Shown: positions 17,641 through 26,527 of the stretch, piece after piece
How the letters are laid out: each line of letters starts with the position of its first letter
Numbering within the stretch: the first letter of the stretch is position 1
Assembly (NCBI GenBank): GCA_031553915.1
Contig: JAVBKT010000002.1
Location: 1-64,000 of the forward strand
Source of the DNA: HGM13862 sp031553915
Lineage (GTDB): Bacteria > Bacillota > Dehalobacteriia > UBA4068
Direction: 5' to 3'
Length of the DNA: 64,000 nt
Notes under the pieces: model-generated
What the model was told of the DNA's origin: nothing
What the model saw: only the letters and a program-made list of their open reading frames with translations
The model's database searches: none
Program-made: the position numbers and the translations under genes

Positions 17641-17926
17641 TAGCCGTTAGGAATACGAACCCCATGCGGTTTTGGCGGGAAAACGCTGGCATCTCCCGAT
17701 AAAAACATTGTTTCCCGTAGATATAATACTACGAAAAGCAATGTTTTCACCAGGATCTGCCCACTGTTTTATCGCCAAAACTGCCGACACCCCCGACGGA
17801 TGGATGGTCGGGCTGGGCCAGGCAGAGCGACGAAGGCAGGCTGCCTGCCTGTCTAGGAGCGATAACGGAGCTCCAGATCGACCATCCGCCGTCCGGGGCG
17901 CATGAGTTCGCATCCCTAATGGCTAA
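17641..17926. repeat. 286-bp noncoding element with imperfect terminal inverted repeats
   Basis: Left end TAGCCGTTAGGAATACGAAC (17641-17660) and the reverse complement of the right end, TAGCCATTAGGGATGCGAAC, match at 17 of 20 bases, and similarity continues inward (CATGCG, GGCGG). Inside: a hairpin AAAACATTG ... CAATGTTTT with CGTAG/CTACG (17701-17750), GATGGTCG ... CGACCATC, and GGCAGGC-T-GCCTGCC. The interior is GC-rich, unlike its surroundings. The right end reaches into the last codons of tatD. An 88-codon minus-strand frame across it looks spurious. A MITE- or REP-like element or structured RNA is possible. Confidence 0.65.
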
Positions 17927-18689
17927 TATTAAAAATTCTCTTAGCATTTTGGGTGGTAATATCACAAATTTCCTGATAATCTAAATGATGAATTTCCGCT
18001 AATTTGGCGGCAGTATGTACAATGTTGGCCGGCTCATTGGTTTTGCCGCGCAAGGGGTGCGGGGCAAGATATGGACAATCCGTTTCCACTAAAACCAGAT
18101 CAAGGGGCACCTTTGCCGCCACTTCCAGCGCGGTTTTGGCGTTTTTATAGGTCAGCGGCCCGGCAAAAGAGATCATAAAGCCTAAATCCATACAAAACTT
18201 AGCCATCTCCCAGCTGCCGGAAAAGCAATGGAGAATGCCGCCATTCTCTCCGGCTCGCTCGGCCTTTAGAATATCCATCATATCCTGATTGGATTCACGG
18301 TTATGAATAATAATCGGTAGCTTGGTCTGCTTGGCCAAAGCTATCTGCTCGATGAAGGCCTTTTTCTGGATATCCCGGGGCGAGTTATCATAGTGATAAT
18401 CGAGCCCTATTTCACCCCAGGCAATTACCTTTGGCGCTTGCGCGAGGTCAAAAAGATCGTTCATCATCCTATCTGTCAGCGTATCAGCATCATGCGGATG
18501 CACGCCAATGGCAGCATAAACCATCTCCGGGTATTTTTCAGCAATATGCACGGCCAGCAAGGAAGAAGTCCAATCATAGCCGATAGTATTGATCAGCTCT
18601 ACTCCGGCTGCCTTGGCTCTATCAAGTATTGCCTCAATATCAGGGAAAATAGCCTCATCATTAAGATGCGCATGCGTATCATATAGCAT
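17916..18689 (-). CDS. tatD: TatD family metal-dependent DNase
   Basis: A 257-residue TIM-barrel metal hydrolase with 3'-5' exonuclease/DNA-repair activity in characterised members. Metal ligands: DTHAHLND at residues 4-11, GEIGLDYHYD near 92-101, IIHNRES near 127, LHCFSGSW near 153 and ETDCPYLAP near 203. It lies 20 bases downstream of metG, a conserved Firmicute pair. Its stop codon TAG is within the end of the adjacent repeat element, so the last residues (ISH) could have been shaped by insertion of that element. Confidence 0.95.
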   Translation of the reverse strand: MLYDTHAHLNDEAIFPDIEAILDRAKAAGVELINTIGYDWTSSLLAVHIAEKYPEMVYAAIGVHPHDADTLTDRMMNDLFDLAQAPKVIAWGEIGLDYHYDNSPRDIQKKAFIEQIALAKQTKLPIIIHNRESNQDMMDILKAERAGENGGILHCFSGSWEMAKFCMDLGFMISFAGPLTYKNAKTALEVAAKVPLDLVLVETDCPYLAPHPLRGKTNEPANIVHTAAKLAEIHHLDYQEICDITTQNAKRIFNISH

Positions 18690-18709
18690 TTTTTGTACCT
18701 AATATTATC

Positions 18710-20632
18710 TTATACTATCTTAGCGCCGCTCGGCATATCCGGCGCTTCCAACAGCTGTAGTTTGCCGTCATATTCAGCGGAAAGCAACATACCATTGGAC
18801 TCAATGCCGCGAATGACAGCCGGCTGCAAATTAGCGATCAAGATGAGATGCTTACCAACCAGCTCTTCCGGTTGGTAAAACTTGGCAATACCGGAAACAA
18901 CAGTCCTTTCTTCCTCGCCCAGCTGCAAGCGAAATTGCAGCAATTTATCAGCCTTTTCCACCTTGTGACAATCCAAAACCTTGACCACGCGCAGGTCTAT
19001 TTTAGCAAAATCAGCCATTTGGCACTCAGGCGTCAGCGCGGCAATTTTCGCTGCTGCTGGCGCGGGCGCTGGTTTAGGCTCCTCCGCTACCATGGCTTCA
19101 AGATCAATACGCGGGAATAGCGGTTCGCCGCGGTTAATTTTAGCGTTCGCCGGAAAAAGTCCCCATGTCAGAGCTTCCCAGCCGCATAATTCAGACTGAT
19201 TCGCTATGCCCAGTTGCTGCCAGACTTTGGCCGGGATAGTTGGCATCACCGGGCTGACCATAATTGTCACCAGGCGGATAATTTCTACCAGATTATACAG
19301 CACAGTAGCCAGCTCTTCGGTTTTGCCTTCTTTGTTTAAGGCCCAGGGAGCAGCATCCTCAATATATTTATTCGCCTTGTTGACCAGCGTCCATAGCTCT
19401 GCGAGGGCATTTGACCACTGCATCCCATCCATCAGCGCGGCAAATTTCTCCGGCATAGAGCCAAGCAAAGCAAGCAATTCCGCGTCTGCCTCGGTGCCTT
19501 TTCCGGGAGCTAGCACTATTCCTTGCTGAAATTTATCAATCATCCCCGTGGTGCGGGAAAGCAGATTGCCATAATCATTAGCCAGGTCATTATTAATGCG
19601 CAAGGCCAGCAAATCCTCAGTATAATTGCAGTCCTGCCCATAGCCCATTTCTCTCATCAAGAAATAGCGGACAGCTTCCACTCCATATTTTTCACATAAG
19701 CGGTTAGGGTCAATGACATTGCCTTTTGATTTGCTCATTTTGTCGCTGTCAATCAGCACCCAACCATGCCCCAGCACGCATTTAGGCAGCGGGATATCCA
19801 GGGCCATCAGCATAATCGGCCAAATAATGGTATGAAAACGGATGATATCTTTGCCCACCAAATGCACGTCTGCCGGCCAGTATTTGTCAAAAAGAGTGCC
19901 GTCACCAGTGCCTTTGAGCGCGGAGATATAGTTGATCAGCGCATCAAACCAGACATAGATGACATGCTTGGGGTCAAAGGGCACCGGTATGCCCCAGTCA
20001 AAGGTGGTGCGTGAAACACAAAGATCATCCAGGCCTTGCTTGACAAAATTGATCATTTCATTGCGGCGGCTTTCCGGCCGGATAAAATCCGGATTATCGG
20101 TAATAAATTGCAGCCAGCGGTCAGCATACTTGCTCATCTTGAAAAAGTAGCTTTCCTCTTTCATCGTTTCCACCGGCTTACCGCAATCCGGGCAGGTATG
20201 GCCTTCTGCCAGCTGCAGCTCGGTGAAAAAGGTTTCGCAAGATGTGCAATACCAGCCCTCATATTCGGATTTATAGATATCGCCCTGCTCATAAATCTGC
20301 TGAAAAAGATCTTGAGCAACTTTTTTGTGACGCTCCTCAGTCGTCCTGATAAAATCATCATATTCAATGCCCAGCGTTTTCCACAAAGCTTGGAAATTAG
20401 CGATGATAGGATCGATAAACTCGATAGGGGTTTTGCCGGCCTCTGCGGCACGGCGCTGAATTTTCTGGCCATGTTCATCTGTCCCAGTCAAAAAATAGGT
20501 ATCAAAACCACGCATCTTCATATACCGCGTCATCGTATCAGCTGCTACAGTGGTATAAGCATGGCCGATATGCGGGTTGTCGCTGGGATAGTAGATGGGT
20601 GTAGTGATATAAAACGTTTGTTTATCACTCAT
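18710..20632 (-). CDS. metG: Methionyl-tRNA synthetase
   Basis: A 640-residue class I aminoacyl-tRNA synthetase charging tRNA-Met. HIGH motif as HIGH at residues 21-24, zinc knuckle CTSCETFF ... CPDCGKPV near 128-150, KMSKS at about 297-301, anticodon-binding helical domain, and a C-terminal EMAP/Trbp111-type tRNA-binding domain (ADFAKIDLRV to the end) which dimerises the enzyme. The ATG at 20632 has GGAGG eight bases upstream; an earlier in-frame start at 20647 lies before that site. A TTGACA/TATGCT promoter precedes it. Confidence 0.96.
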   Translation of the reverse strand: MSDKQTFYITTPIYYPSDNPHIGHAYTTVAADTMTRYMKMRGFDTYFLTGTDEHGQKIQRRAAEAGKTPIEFIDPIIANFQALWKTLGIEYDDFIRTTEERHKKVAQDLFQQIYEQGDIYKSEYEGWYCTSCETFFTELQLAEGHTCPDCGKPVETMKEESYFFKMSKYADRWLQFITDNPDFIRPESRRNEMINFVKQGLDDLCVSRTTFDWGIPVPFDPKHVIYVWFDALINYISALKGTGDGTLFDKYWPADVHLVGKDIIRFHTIIWPIMLMALDIPLPKCVLGHGWVLIDSDKMSKSKGNVIDPNRLCEKYGVEAVRYFLMREMGYGQDCNYTEDLLALRINNDLANDYGNLLSRTTGMIDKFQQGIVLAPGKGTEADAELLALLGSMPEKFAALMDGMQWSNALAELWTLVNKANKYIEDAAPWALNKEGKTEELATVLYNLVEIIRLVTIMVSPVMPTIPAKVWQQLGIANQSELCGWEALTWGLFPANAKINRGEPLFPRIDLEAMVAEEPKPAPAPAAAKIAALTPECQMADFAKIDLRVVKVLDCHKVEKADKLLQFRLQLGEEERTVVSGIAKFYQPEELVGKHLILIANLQPAVIRGIESNGMLLSAEYDGKLQLLEAPDMPSGAKIV

Positions 20633-20666
20633 TTTTGATACCTCCAAAATTTTTTACGATTTAATA

Positions 20667-20695
20667 AGCATATCAACTATCAGGCAATATGTCAA
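20667..20695 (-). promoter_or_regulatory. metG promoter
   Basis: Minus strand TTGACA (20695-20690), 17-base spacer, TATGCT (20672-20667), 35 bases before the metG start. Confidence 0.65.
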
Positions 20696-20711
20696 TATGA
20701 CTACCATAAAC

Positions 20712-21533
20712 TTACTCTAGAATGTCTGAGAGCGCCATATCCATAGTTACTGCAAAACGGGGCATCTTAGCCAGGCAACGCTCTGGTTTTGCCACCTTTG
20801 GTATGGTAGAGAAAGTGATCGGTATCCCCTGCTCAGCGATAATTATAGCAGCAACACGGTTGGTTATCCCGTATGGATAAGCAAAGCAGCAGACCGGCTG
20901 ACCGGTATAAAAAGTTATTTCTTCACTGCTTTGGGCAATATCATCACTTATGCGTTGTTTGTAATGGTCTAAGGTCTCGTTTGCCTCCTTGGCAATACCA
21001 TTAGGATACCCCTTTTGATAAGAAATCTTCCCGCCCAATTTGCGGTTATGTAAATCATAGGTATGAGAGCCGATTTCGATATAGCCGCTTGACGCCATTT
21101 CCGCAACCTCATCCCAGGTTAAAGGAGCAATTTGGTCGCCCTCCGGCTCAATATGCCGCTTTTGTTTGATAAAACTATTCTGCACATTAATAACCGCTTT
21201 CATATCATTTTGCGCCAGTAAAGGATAGGCATAAAGATAATTCGAATAATAGCCGTCATCAAAAGTAATCAAAATTGGCTTTTCCGGCCAGGGCATCTCC
21301 CCTGCTACCATTGCTAATACTTCAGAAGGCAGCACGGTTGTATAGCCATTATCCAGCAGATAATGCAGATCATTTTCAAAATGCTCCCTGGTAATTGATA
21401 GCGAGGATGTGGCCTCGTCCGCTATCACAATATTATGATACATTAAAATAGGCAGTTCATGCTCTTGAGTACAGCCTCCCAACAAGGAGGCTGTAATTAA
21501 AAATAATATTAGTATTTTAATAGTTTTTTTCAT
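20712..21533 (-). CDS. Polysaccharide deacetylase lipoprotein
   Basis: A 273-residue NodB-type carbohydrate esterase 4 domain carried on a lipoprotein. Residues 1-20 are a signal peptide with lipobox LLGGC (Cys21), so the protein is anchored outside the membrane. NodB motifs: ITFDDGY near 88-94 (catalytic Asp, metal Asp), SHTYDLHN near 153 (H-x4-H metal motif) and CFAYPYG near 212. It probably deacetylates peptidoglycan or an exopolysaccharide. It is 24 bases upstream of metG's promoter region and begins a run of envelope genes, though it is not coupled to the next one. Confidence 0.9.
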   Translation of the reverse strand: MKKTIKILILFLITASLLGGCTQEHELPILMYHNIVIADEATSSLSITREHFENDLHYLLDNGYTTVLPSEVLAMVAGEMPWPEKPILITFDDGYYSNYLYAYPLLAQNDMKAVINVQNSFIKQKRHIEPEGDQIAPLTWDEVAEMASSGYIEIGSHTYDLHNRKLGGKISYQKGYPNGIAKEANETLDHYKQRISDDIAQSSEEITFYTGQPVCCFAYPYGITNRVAAIIIAEQGIPITFSTIPKVAKPERCLAKMPRFAVTMDMALSDILE

Positions 21534-21553
21534 AATAAAGGCACCAAAACCCT

Positions 21554-21925
21554 CTATGATATTTTTGGCACAATACTAGCGCCAAAGGGCAGCAATGCCA
21601 GCTTGGCAATCTTAAAGCACTGCAGGCCAAAAGGTATGCCAATAATGCTAATGCAAAGCACCAACCCTATTGCTAAGGCAATCAGGCAAATTTCTATACC
21701 GCCAAAGATAATCCATAAGATATTCATCAACAAAGAAACAAGAGAACCGCCGAAGGCTATGTCTCTGCCAAAAGGCCACAAACACAGCCCAACAAACTTA
21801 AAGCATTGCACGCCAATGGGAATACCGATAATGGTTATGCACCAAAGCAGGCCAATGACTGCCCACAGACAACCAAGCACTAAACCGCAGATGAGTAACC
21901 AAAAAATATTGCCAATAATGTTCAT
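21554..21925 (-). CDS. yccF: YccF domain membrane protein
   Basis: A 123-residue protein with two YccF repeats, each a hydrophobic pair ending in the signature IIGIPIGVQCFKF (about 33-45) and SIIGIPFGLQCFKIAKLALLPFG (about 92-114). Four membrane helices are visible. The function of the family is not established. It lies 20 bases upstream of the deacetylase gene and 15 bases downstream of the lipoprotein gene in the same direction, so the three may be co-transcribed. Confidence 0.85.
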   Translation of the reverse strand: MNIIGNIFWLLICGLVLGCLWAVIGLLWCITIIGIPIGVQCFKFVGLCLWPFGRDIAFGGSLVSLLMNILWIIFGGIEICLIALAIGLVLCISIIGIPFGLQCFKIAKLALLPFGASIVPKIS

Positions 21926-21940
21926 TTATTCTCCGTTTAA

Positions 21941-22915
21941 CTAAACGGCAGTAACACGCAATATATCAATTAAGGGGTAGCCATCAACATCCTTAAAAAC
22001 AATTTCCAGGGTAGTGATCTCATCAACAACCAGATTAACAATATAGTCGCCATAATTACCATCATTCACTACTTGCACGGAAAGCGGAACCTGAATATCA
22101 AAAAAATTGTTCAGCTGCGTAATATATTGCTCCCCATGAGCGTTGCTATTAGTGCTGTTAGTCACAGCATAATTAACAGCTGCCACTAATTCAGCAGTAG
22201 CTAAATGTTTATTGCCGGCAAAATTTTTATAATAGCAGTTTTGATAGAAGGCTACCGTATTATAGATAATCTGGCTCAATAGGGGTTCGGCAAATTTATC
22301 ACTGTATTCGCTAAGATAAGGGATTGTCATACCGGCAATCAGTACATCATCACCCTCAAAAACAGCCTTCTCGATATTCTCGGCAATATACTGCGCTATA
22401 ATTCCGGCAAATCCGCCGTCTGCCGCTGAGACCAGCGCATTGGCATATGTCTGCCCGCCGCAATAAAGAGTGCCAATATTAGTGCTCGTATCCACAACAT
22501 ATAAAATCTTTTGGCCGCTCACCCTTTCCTCATTAATGCTCAGCGGCAAAGTGATTTCCTCGCTATAAACCAGCTCCATGCATGTTTCAGCAGCGGTCAT
22601 ATCTGATGCGGCCATCCCATTGGTATCAGCCACAGCAGCAATATCCCATCCCCTCAGCGAGCCGCCTAAGGTGCTGACCAGTGCTTCCGCATCATCGCTG
22701 TCAACAGCAACGCTGGTCTTTAGTCCGTGATAATAAATATTCAATTCTACCATATTTTCTGTTGTTAATGCGTCATTAACAATCTCATTTGGAGTATTAT
22801 TATTTTCGTCAATATTTCCGTTTTCATCTGAAGGCGTTTTATCACAAGCAGCAAAAACAGCAATTAGTGAGATAGCTAAAATAACCAGCAAAAGCAATTT
22901 TATTTTATTTGACAT
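21941..22915 (-). CDS. Hypothetical lipoprotein
   Basis: A 324-residue protein with a lipoprotein signal peptide: MSNKIKLLLLV then lipobox VFAAC, Cys24. A 20-residue Asn/Asp/Glu-rich linker follows. The mature part has alternating strand-like and helical regions, including a GerMN-like stretch (VELNIYYHGLKTSVAVDSDDAEALV) but no GerMN motif is certain. The start at 22915 has GGGAGGTG at normal spacing. The gene is upstream of yccF and the deacetylase, pointing to an envelope role. Function unknown. Confidence 0.75.
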   Translation of the reverse strand: MSNKIKLLLLVILAISLIAVFAACDKTPSDENGNIDENNNTPNEIVNDALTTENMVELNIYYHGLKTSVAVDSDDAEALVSTLGGSLRGWDIAAVADTNGMAASDMTAAETCMELVYSEEITLPLSINEERVSGQKILYVVDTSTNIGTLYCGGQTYANALVSAADGGFAGIIAQYIAENIEKAVFEGDDVLIAGMTIPYLSEYSDKFAEPLLSQIIYNTVAFYQNCYYKNFAGNKHLATAELVAAVNYAVTNSTNSNAHGEQYITQLNNFFDIQVPLSVQVVNDGNYGDYIVNLVVDEITTLEIVFKDVDGYPLIDILRVTAV

Positions 22916-22971
22916 AAAAACACCTCCCATAATTATGCTATTTAGACTAAAAAAATTGCCAAAAAGTTCCT

Positions 22972-23808
22972 TTATTCGCCATTTTTTGCCAAACCTAAGG
23001 CATAAATATCTTTGCTTTTCTGTTGATGCTTGGCAGCCAGCTGTTTAGAGGACTCTTTGCGGGATAGTCCCTGACTGATTAATTGCTGTAGTTCCTGCTC
23101 TATTAGCTGCCAATCAGCCTCTTTACGGACAATTTCTGCGCCGTCGCAAATCAGCGTAAACTCACCACGGGGCAGCTCTATTTCAAAATGCTTGATCATC
23201 TCCGCAATACTGCCGCGGCGGATTTCTTCAAACATCTTTGTCAGCTCGCGGCCTACGGCTATTTGGCGCGCTGCGCAAAAAATCTCCGCCATATCAGTGA
23301 GGGTATGGAGCAAGCGGTGCGGCGCCTCGTAAAAAACCATCACCCGCCGCTCATCTTTCAGCTGTTGCAGCGCCTTTTTTCGCAGCGCTTTTGTTCTGGG
23401 CAAAAAGCCTTCAAAACAAAAGCTACCCTGATTAAGACCAGAGCTGGTTAAGGCTGTCAGTAAAGCAGATGCGCCGGGAATAGCTATCACTTCTATCCCC
23501 TCAGATATTGCAGCCGCTGCAATATCTGCTCCCGGGTCGGAAAGTCCCGGGGTACCGGCATCGCAAATCAAAGCAATGTTTTTGCCAGCTGCCAGCTCCT
23601 GCAACAAGGTGTCTTCGCGGAGCCTCTTATTATGCTCAAAATAGCTGATCAACGGCTTGCGGATATTGAGATGTTTGAGTAATTTGCCGCTGGTTCTGGT
23701 ATCCTCAGCAGCAATCAGGTCAACCTCTCCCAAGATGCGTACCGCCCGAAAAGTGATATCCTCAAGGTTGCCAATGGGGGTAGCGACCAAATAAAGCTTA
23801 CCTGGCAT
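22972..23808 (-). CDS. rsmI: 16S rRNA 2'-O-methyltransferase (C1402)
   Basis: A 278-residue tetrapyrrole-methylase-fold enzyme that 2'-O-methylates C1402 of 16S rRNA. N-terminal LYLVATPIGNLEDITFRA, RILGEVDLIAAEDTR, ALICDAGTPGLSDPG and IPGASALLTAL are the family signature. C-terminal helical domain ends with a RKESSKQLAAK helix. ATG 23808 lies 11 bases inside the end of the upstream methyltransferase gene with AAGGAG at 13-17 bases before it; the longer frame start at 23850 lacks a good site. Member of the tmk-to-rsmI housekeeping run. Confidence 0.94.
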   Translation of the reverse strand: MPGKLYLVATPIGNLEDITFRAVRILGEVDLIAAEDTRTSGKLLKHLNIRKPLISYFEHNKRLREDTLLQELAAGKNIALICDAGTPGLSDPGADIAAAAISEGIEVIAIPGASALLTALTSSGLNQGSFCFEGFLPRTKALRKKALQQLKDERRVMVFYEAPHRLLHTLTDMAEIFCAARQIAVGRELTKMFEEIRRGSIAEMIKHFEIELPRGEFTLICDGAEIVRKEADWQLIEQELQQLISQGLSRKESSKQLAAKHQQKSKDIYALGLAKNGE

Positions 23809-24532
23809 ATATTTTCTGCATCTCCTTCGTATAGGCTCCATCTTCGCCATAGACTATTAGCGCCGGCAGAACATGCGTCTTGCCGCGGCCGTTCTTTTTG
23901 GCTTCAACCAAAACCAGATTGGCCTCTTGTTCTGCCTGAGGTTGAACAAAACGGATCCTCTCCGGGTTGAGCTTATGCGCTATCAGCTGCGCCATCAATT
24001 CATTAAAGCGCTCTACCCGATAGATCAGATAAAATTTACCCAAGGGTTTAAGCACCAGTGCTGCTGCTGATAGAAGCTCGTCCAAGCTGCAAAACTGTTC
24101 TTGTCTGGCCGCTGCAAAAAGCAGCTCCTCGTTTTTGCGTCCATGCCCCAGCTTATAATACGGCGGGTTGCTGATAACAATATCTGCCTCAGCCTTTGGT
24201 AACGAATCAGCAATAGCGCGAATATCGCCCTTGATCATCTGCAATTGCTGTGCGAGACTATTGAGCTGCACACTTTTTTGCGCCATTTGCAGCATTTGCG
24301 GCATCAGCTCTACACCAAAAATTTTGGTATTAGGAAATTTTCTGCTCAAAAGCAAGGGGAGAATGCCTGTGCCGGTGCCCAGATCAACAATGCTTTGGGC
24401 ATCGCTTACTGAGACAAAATCAGCCAATAAAACAGCGTCAATGGCAAAACAGGGAGCTGAAGAACTTTGTATGATCTTCAATCCCCCGTTTAGAGCGTCT
24501 ATTCTTTCATCTTTATCTAGAGTTACTTCCAT
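23798..24532 (-). CDS. trmN6: tRNA1(Val) adenine N6-methyltransferase-like protein
   Basis: A 244-residue class I SAM methyltransferase related to YabB/TrmN6. Visible: IVDLGTGTGILPLLLS (motif I) at 43-58, acidic VELMPQM after it, and the N6-amine catalytic motif ISNPPYYKLG near 122-131. It probably methylates A37 of a tRNA. No strong SD precedes ATG 24532; a six-codon minicistron that overlaps the yabA stop lies 13 bases before it. rsmI overlaps its 3' end, the usual order in Firmicutes. Confidence 0.88.
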   Translation of the reverse strand: MEVTLDKDERIDALNGGLKIIQSSSAPCFAIDAVLLADFVSVSDAQSIVDLGTGTGILPLLLSRKFPNTKIFGVELMPQMLQMAQKSVQLNSLAQQLQMIKGDIRAIADSLPKAEADIVISNPPYYKLGHGRKNEELLFAAARQEQFCSLDELLSAAALVLKPLGKFYLIYRVERFNELMAQLIAHKLNPERIRFVQPQAEQEANLVLVEAKKNGRGKTHVLPALIVYGEDGAYTKEMQKIYAR

Positions 24533-24545
24533 TTTTGTCTTGCTT

Positions 24546-24566
24546 TCATTCTAGAGTTGCTTTCAT
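24546..24566 (-). other. Possible six-codon minicistron between yabA and trmN6
   Basis: ATG overlaps the yabA stop as ATGA and reads MKATLE then TGA. An AGGG lies five bases upstream inside yabA. Its bases GCAACTCTAGA are echoed at the trmN6 start (GTAACTCTAGA), as if the start region had been duplicated. Confidence 0.35.
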
Positions 24567-24835
24567 TTTTTCCCTTTATGCAGCAGGAAATTGAGACAGA
24601 AAATGCAGTCTTCATCGCGGGATTGACCAAAGCTGCCCGGGCAAACATGAAAGCCTTCTTCGTACAGTCCGGCCAATGCGTCAAAACCGCCGGCATAATC
24701 GCCATCAGCCAAGCGCTGCCTTAGCTCGGCGTTTTGCCGCTCCAGCTCTTCAATGCGTATATATAATTCCTCGCCCTCTTTTTGCAGGGCCAGCAATTTT
24801 TCTTGCCATTCTCTAAACTCTGTTAGCAGGCTCAT
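24563..24835 (-). CDS. yabA: Replication initiation control protein YabA
   Basis: A 90-residue YabA family protein, which binds DnaA and the DnaN clamp to restrain replication initiation. Residues 5-45 form a coiled coil (EFREWQEKLLALQKEGEEL...). The C-terminal Zn-binding domain reads FHVCPGSFG ... DCIFCLNFLLH, with Cys-Cys-Cys and His ligands. It follows ricT by two bases, as is common. Its stop overlaps a small minicistron before trmN6. Confidence 0.92.
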   Translation of the reverse strand: MSLLTEFREWQEKLLALQKEGEELYIRIEELERQNAELRQRLADGDYAGGFDALAGLYEEGFHVCPGSFGQSRDEDCIFCLNFLLHKGKK

Positions 24836-24837
24836 AC

Positions 24838-25554
24838 TTAATTGTCATCCTCAATAATAAAATCATCATCTTCGGTGGGGATTTCAAACACTTGTTTCTT
24901 TTTCGGGCAGCAATCCGGCAAATCATCATAGTTTTCATACTTAAGACAGCACATCAAGCGGCCGCAGACGCCGGAAATTTTGGCCGGGTTGAGCGAGAGA
25001 TTTTGTTTTTTAGCCATTTTGATTGATACCGGATGAAAATCACCCAAAACGCTATGGCAGCACAACACCCGTCCGCAAGAACCAATGCCGCCGACAATTT
25101 TGGCCTGATCGCGTACGCCGATCTGGCGCAATTCAATGCGGGTTTTGAACACTGACGCCAAGTCTTTGACCAGCTCGCGAAAATCTACCCGGCCTTCAGA
25201 GGTGAAACTGAAGATGATCTTGCTAACATCAAAAGTATATGATACTTCTACTAAGTTAATCGGTAATTTATGCTGGCTAATCTTGCTCTCGCAGATAGTA
25301 AAAGCTTCTTTTTCCGCCCGGCAGTTCTCCTGATATCTTTTTTCGTCTTCAGCAGTTGCCTTGCGCAGAACATCTTTAAGCGGATTGGCCAGATCTTGAT
25401 CAGCGACTTCTTTTGGTCCCAGTACCATTTCCCCATATTCCAAACCACGCGCTGTCTCCACAATTACATGGTCATTGACGACGAGGCCGGGCAAGGGGTT
25501 AAAATAATATATCTTACCGTTTTGCTTAAAACGGATACCAACAATAGTTGTCAT
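24838..25554 (-). CDS. ricT: PSP1 domain protein RicT (YaaT)
   Basis: A 238-residue PSP1-type protein; in Bacillus it works with RicA and RicF in mRNA maturation via RNase Y and in development. Conserved Cys cluster near 160-210: GSCGRVLCCH, GVCGRLMCCLKYE and DCCPKKK, which binds Fe-S in the Bacillus complex. DPVSIKMAK-like FHPVSIKMAKKQ is also seen. ATG 25554 has GGAGG five bases upstream, better than the in-frame start at 25566. Conserved cluster with holB, yabA. Confidence 0.93.
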   Translation of the reverse strand: MTTIVGIRFKQNGKIYYFNPLPGLVVNDHVIVETARGLEYGEMVLGPKEVADQDLANPLKDVLRKATAEDEKRYQENCRAEKEAFTICESKISQHKLPINLVEVSYTFDVSKIIFSFTSEGRVDFRELVKDLASVFKTRIELRQIGVRDQAKIVGGIGSCGRVLCCHSVLGDFHPVSIKMAKKQNLSLNPAKISGVCGRLMCCLKYENYDDLPDCCPKKKQVFEIPTEDDDFIIEDDN

Positions 25555-25718
25555 TATTACCTCCATTTTATTTAGGATGCTCTATAATATTATCCCATAG
25601 CCTTGAGGCAGCTATGCCTTGGTTGCTTTACAAAGAGTAGACGCTGAGCCTCAAGCTCAGATATTTAATCCCCAGCAGCTATTATACCTTAATTTATTTT
25701 TTTTAGCAATAAGAGGGT

Positions 25719-26525
25719 TTAATGTTGAGAATTTTGCCATAAGCGCAAATACACCACATCCATCAGTAATTTTTGGTTAATATTGTTGCTAATCAGCTCC
25801 AAAGAGCTTTCTACCATGGTGGCGGAGCGTAGCAGATAGGCATATGGCATCGGCAAAGCCCGCTTGCCTAAAATAGCGTCATGCAGCACATGTAAAATCG
25901 CCAGTAAAAAATCATGCTGGTCTTCTCTTTTTTCCCGGTCGCGTGCTTTCATCAGCACTTCATATATTGACATGCCGGCAAAGGCCGTTAATAATTCTCC
26001 GGCCTCAGCAACAGCCTCTTTGGCAACTGCGGTTTCATCCTGGCCAAAGGTATTGTCCAGCACGAACAATTGACAGCGCGAAAGGACTGTAGGCAATAAC
26101 TGCTCCGGCTGATCGCAAAGGAGGATAAATATTGTTTTTGCCGGCGGTTCTTCCAGCAGCTTCAGCAGATTATTAGCTGATTCATCAGTCAATTTCTCCG
26201 CCTCAGTAATAATAAAAATTTTCCAGGCGTCATTTAGGCTGGACAGGCCGGCGATACTGCTCATAGCCTTGATATTTTCCAGGCGGTGGCTGCCTTTATC
26301 TGGCTCAATAATATGCAAATCCGGATAGGTGCCGGCGAGAATATTCTGGCACGACTGGCATTGCGAGCAAGGCTGATCGCTCCTTTTAGCCGTGCAATTA
26401 AGTACGGCGGACAAGGTACGCGCCTGATCCAGGCTCTCTTGCCCACGAAAAATATAGGCATGAGAAAGCTGCCCGTTATCCAGCTGTGCCTGGATTAAAG
26501 GGTGCAGATGAGGGAATTTCTGCAT
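25719..26525 (-). CDS. holB: DNA polymerase III delta prime subunit
   Basis: A 268-residue clamp-loader AAA+ subunit. N-terminal HAYIFRGQESLDQARTL corresponds to a degenerate P-loop (no GKT), the Zn module is CSQCQSCQNI at about 54-64, and the sensor SRC reads LLPTVLSRCQLF near 144. It lies two bases from tmk, the standard tmk-holB pair. The 165 bases between its stop-side and ricT hold no gene. It loads the DnaN clamp with DnaX and HolA. Confidence 0.92.
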   Translation of the reverse strand: MQKFPHLHPLIQAQLDNGQLSHAYIFRGQESLDQARTLSAVLNCTAKRSDQPCSQCQSCQNILAGTYPDLHIIEPDKGSHRLENIKAMSSIAGLSSLNDAWKIFIITEAEKLTDESANNLLKLLEEPPAKTIFILLCDQPEQLLPTVLSRCQLFVLDNTFGQDETAVAKEAVAEAGELLTAFAGMSIYEVLMKARDREKREDQHDFLLAILHVLHDAILGKRALPMPYAYLLRSATMVESSLELISNNINQKLLMDVVYLRLWQNSQH

Positions 26526-26527
26526 TT

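Noticed and set aside
17647..17913. 88-codon minus-strand frame across the inverted-repeat element
   Set aside because: No SD or family; composition follows the structured GC-rich DNA.
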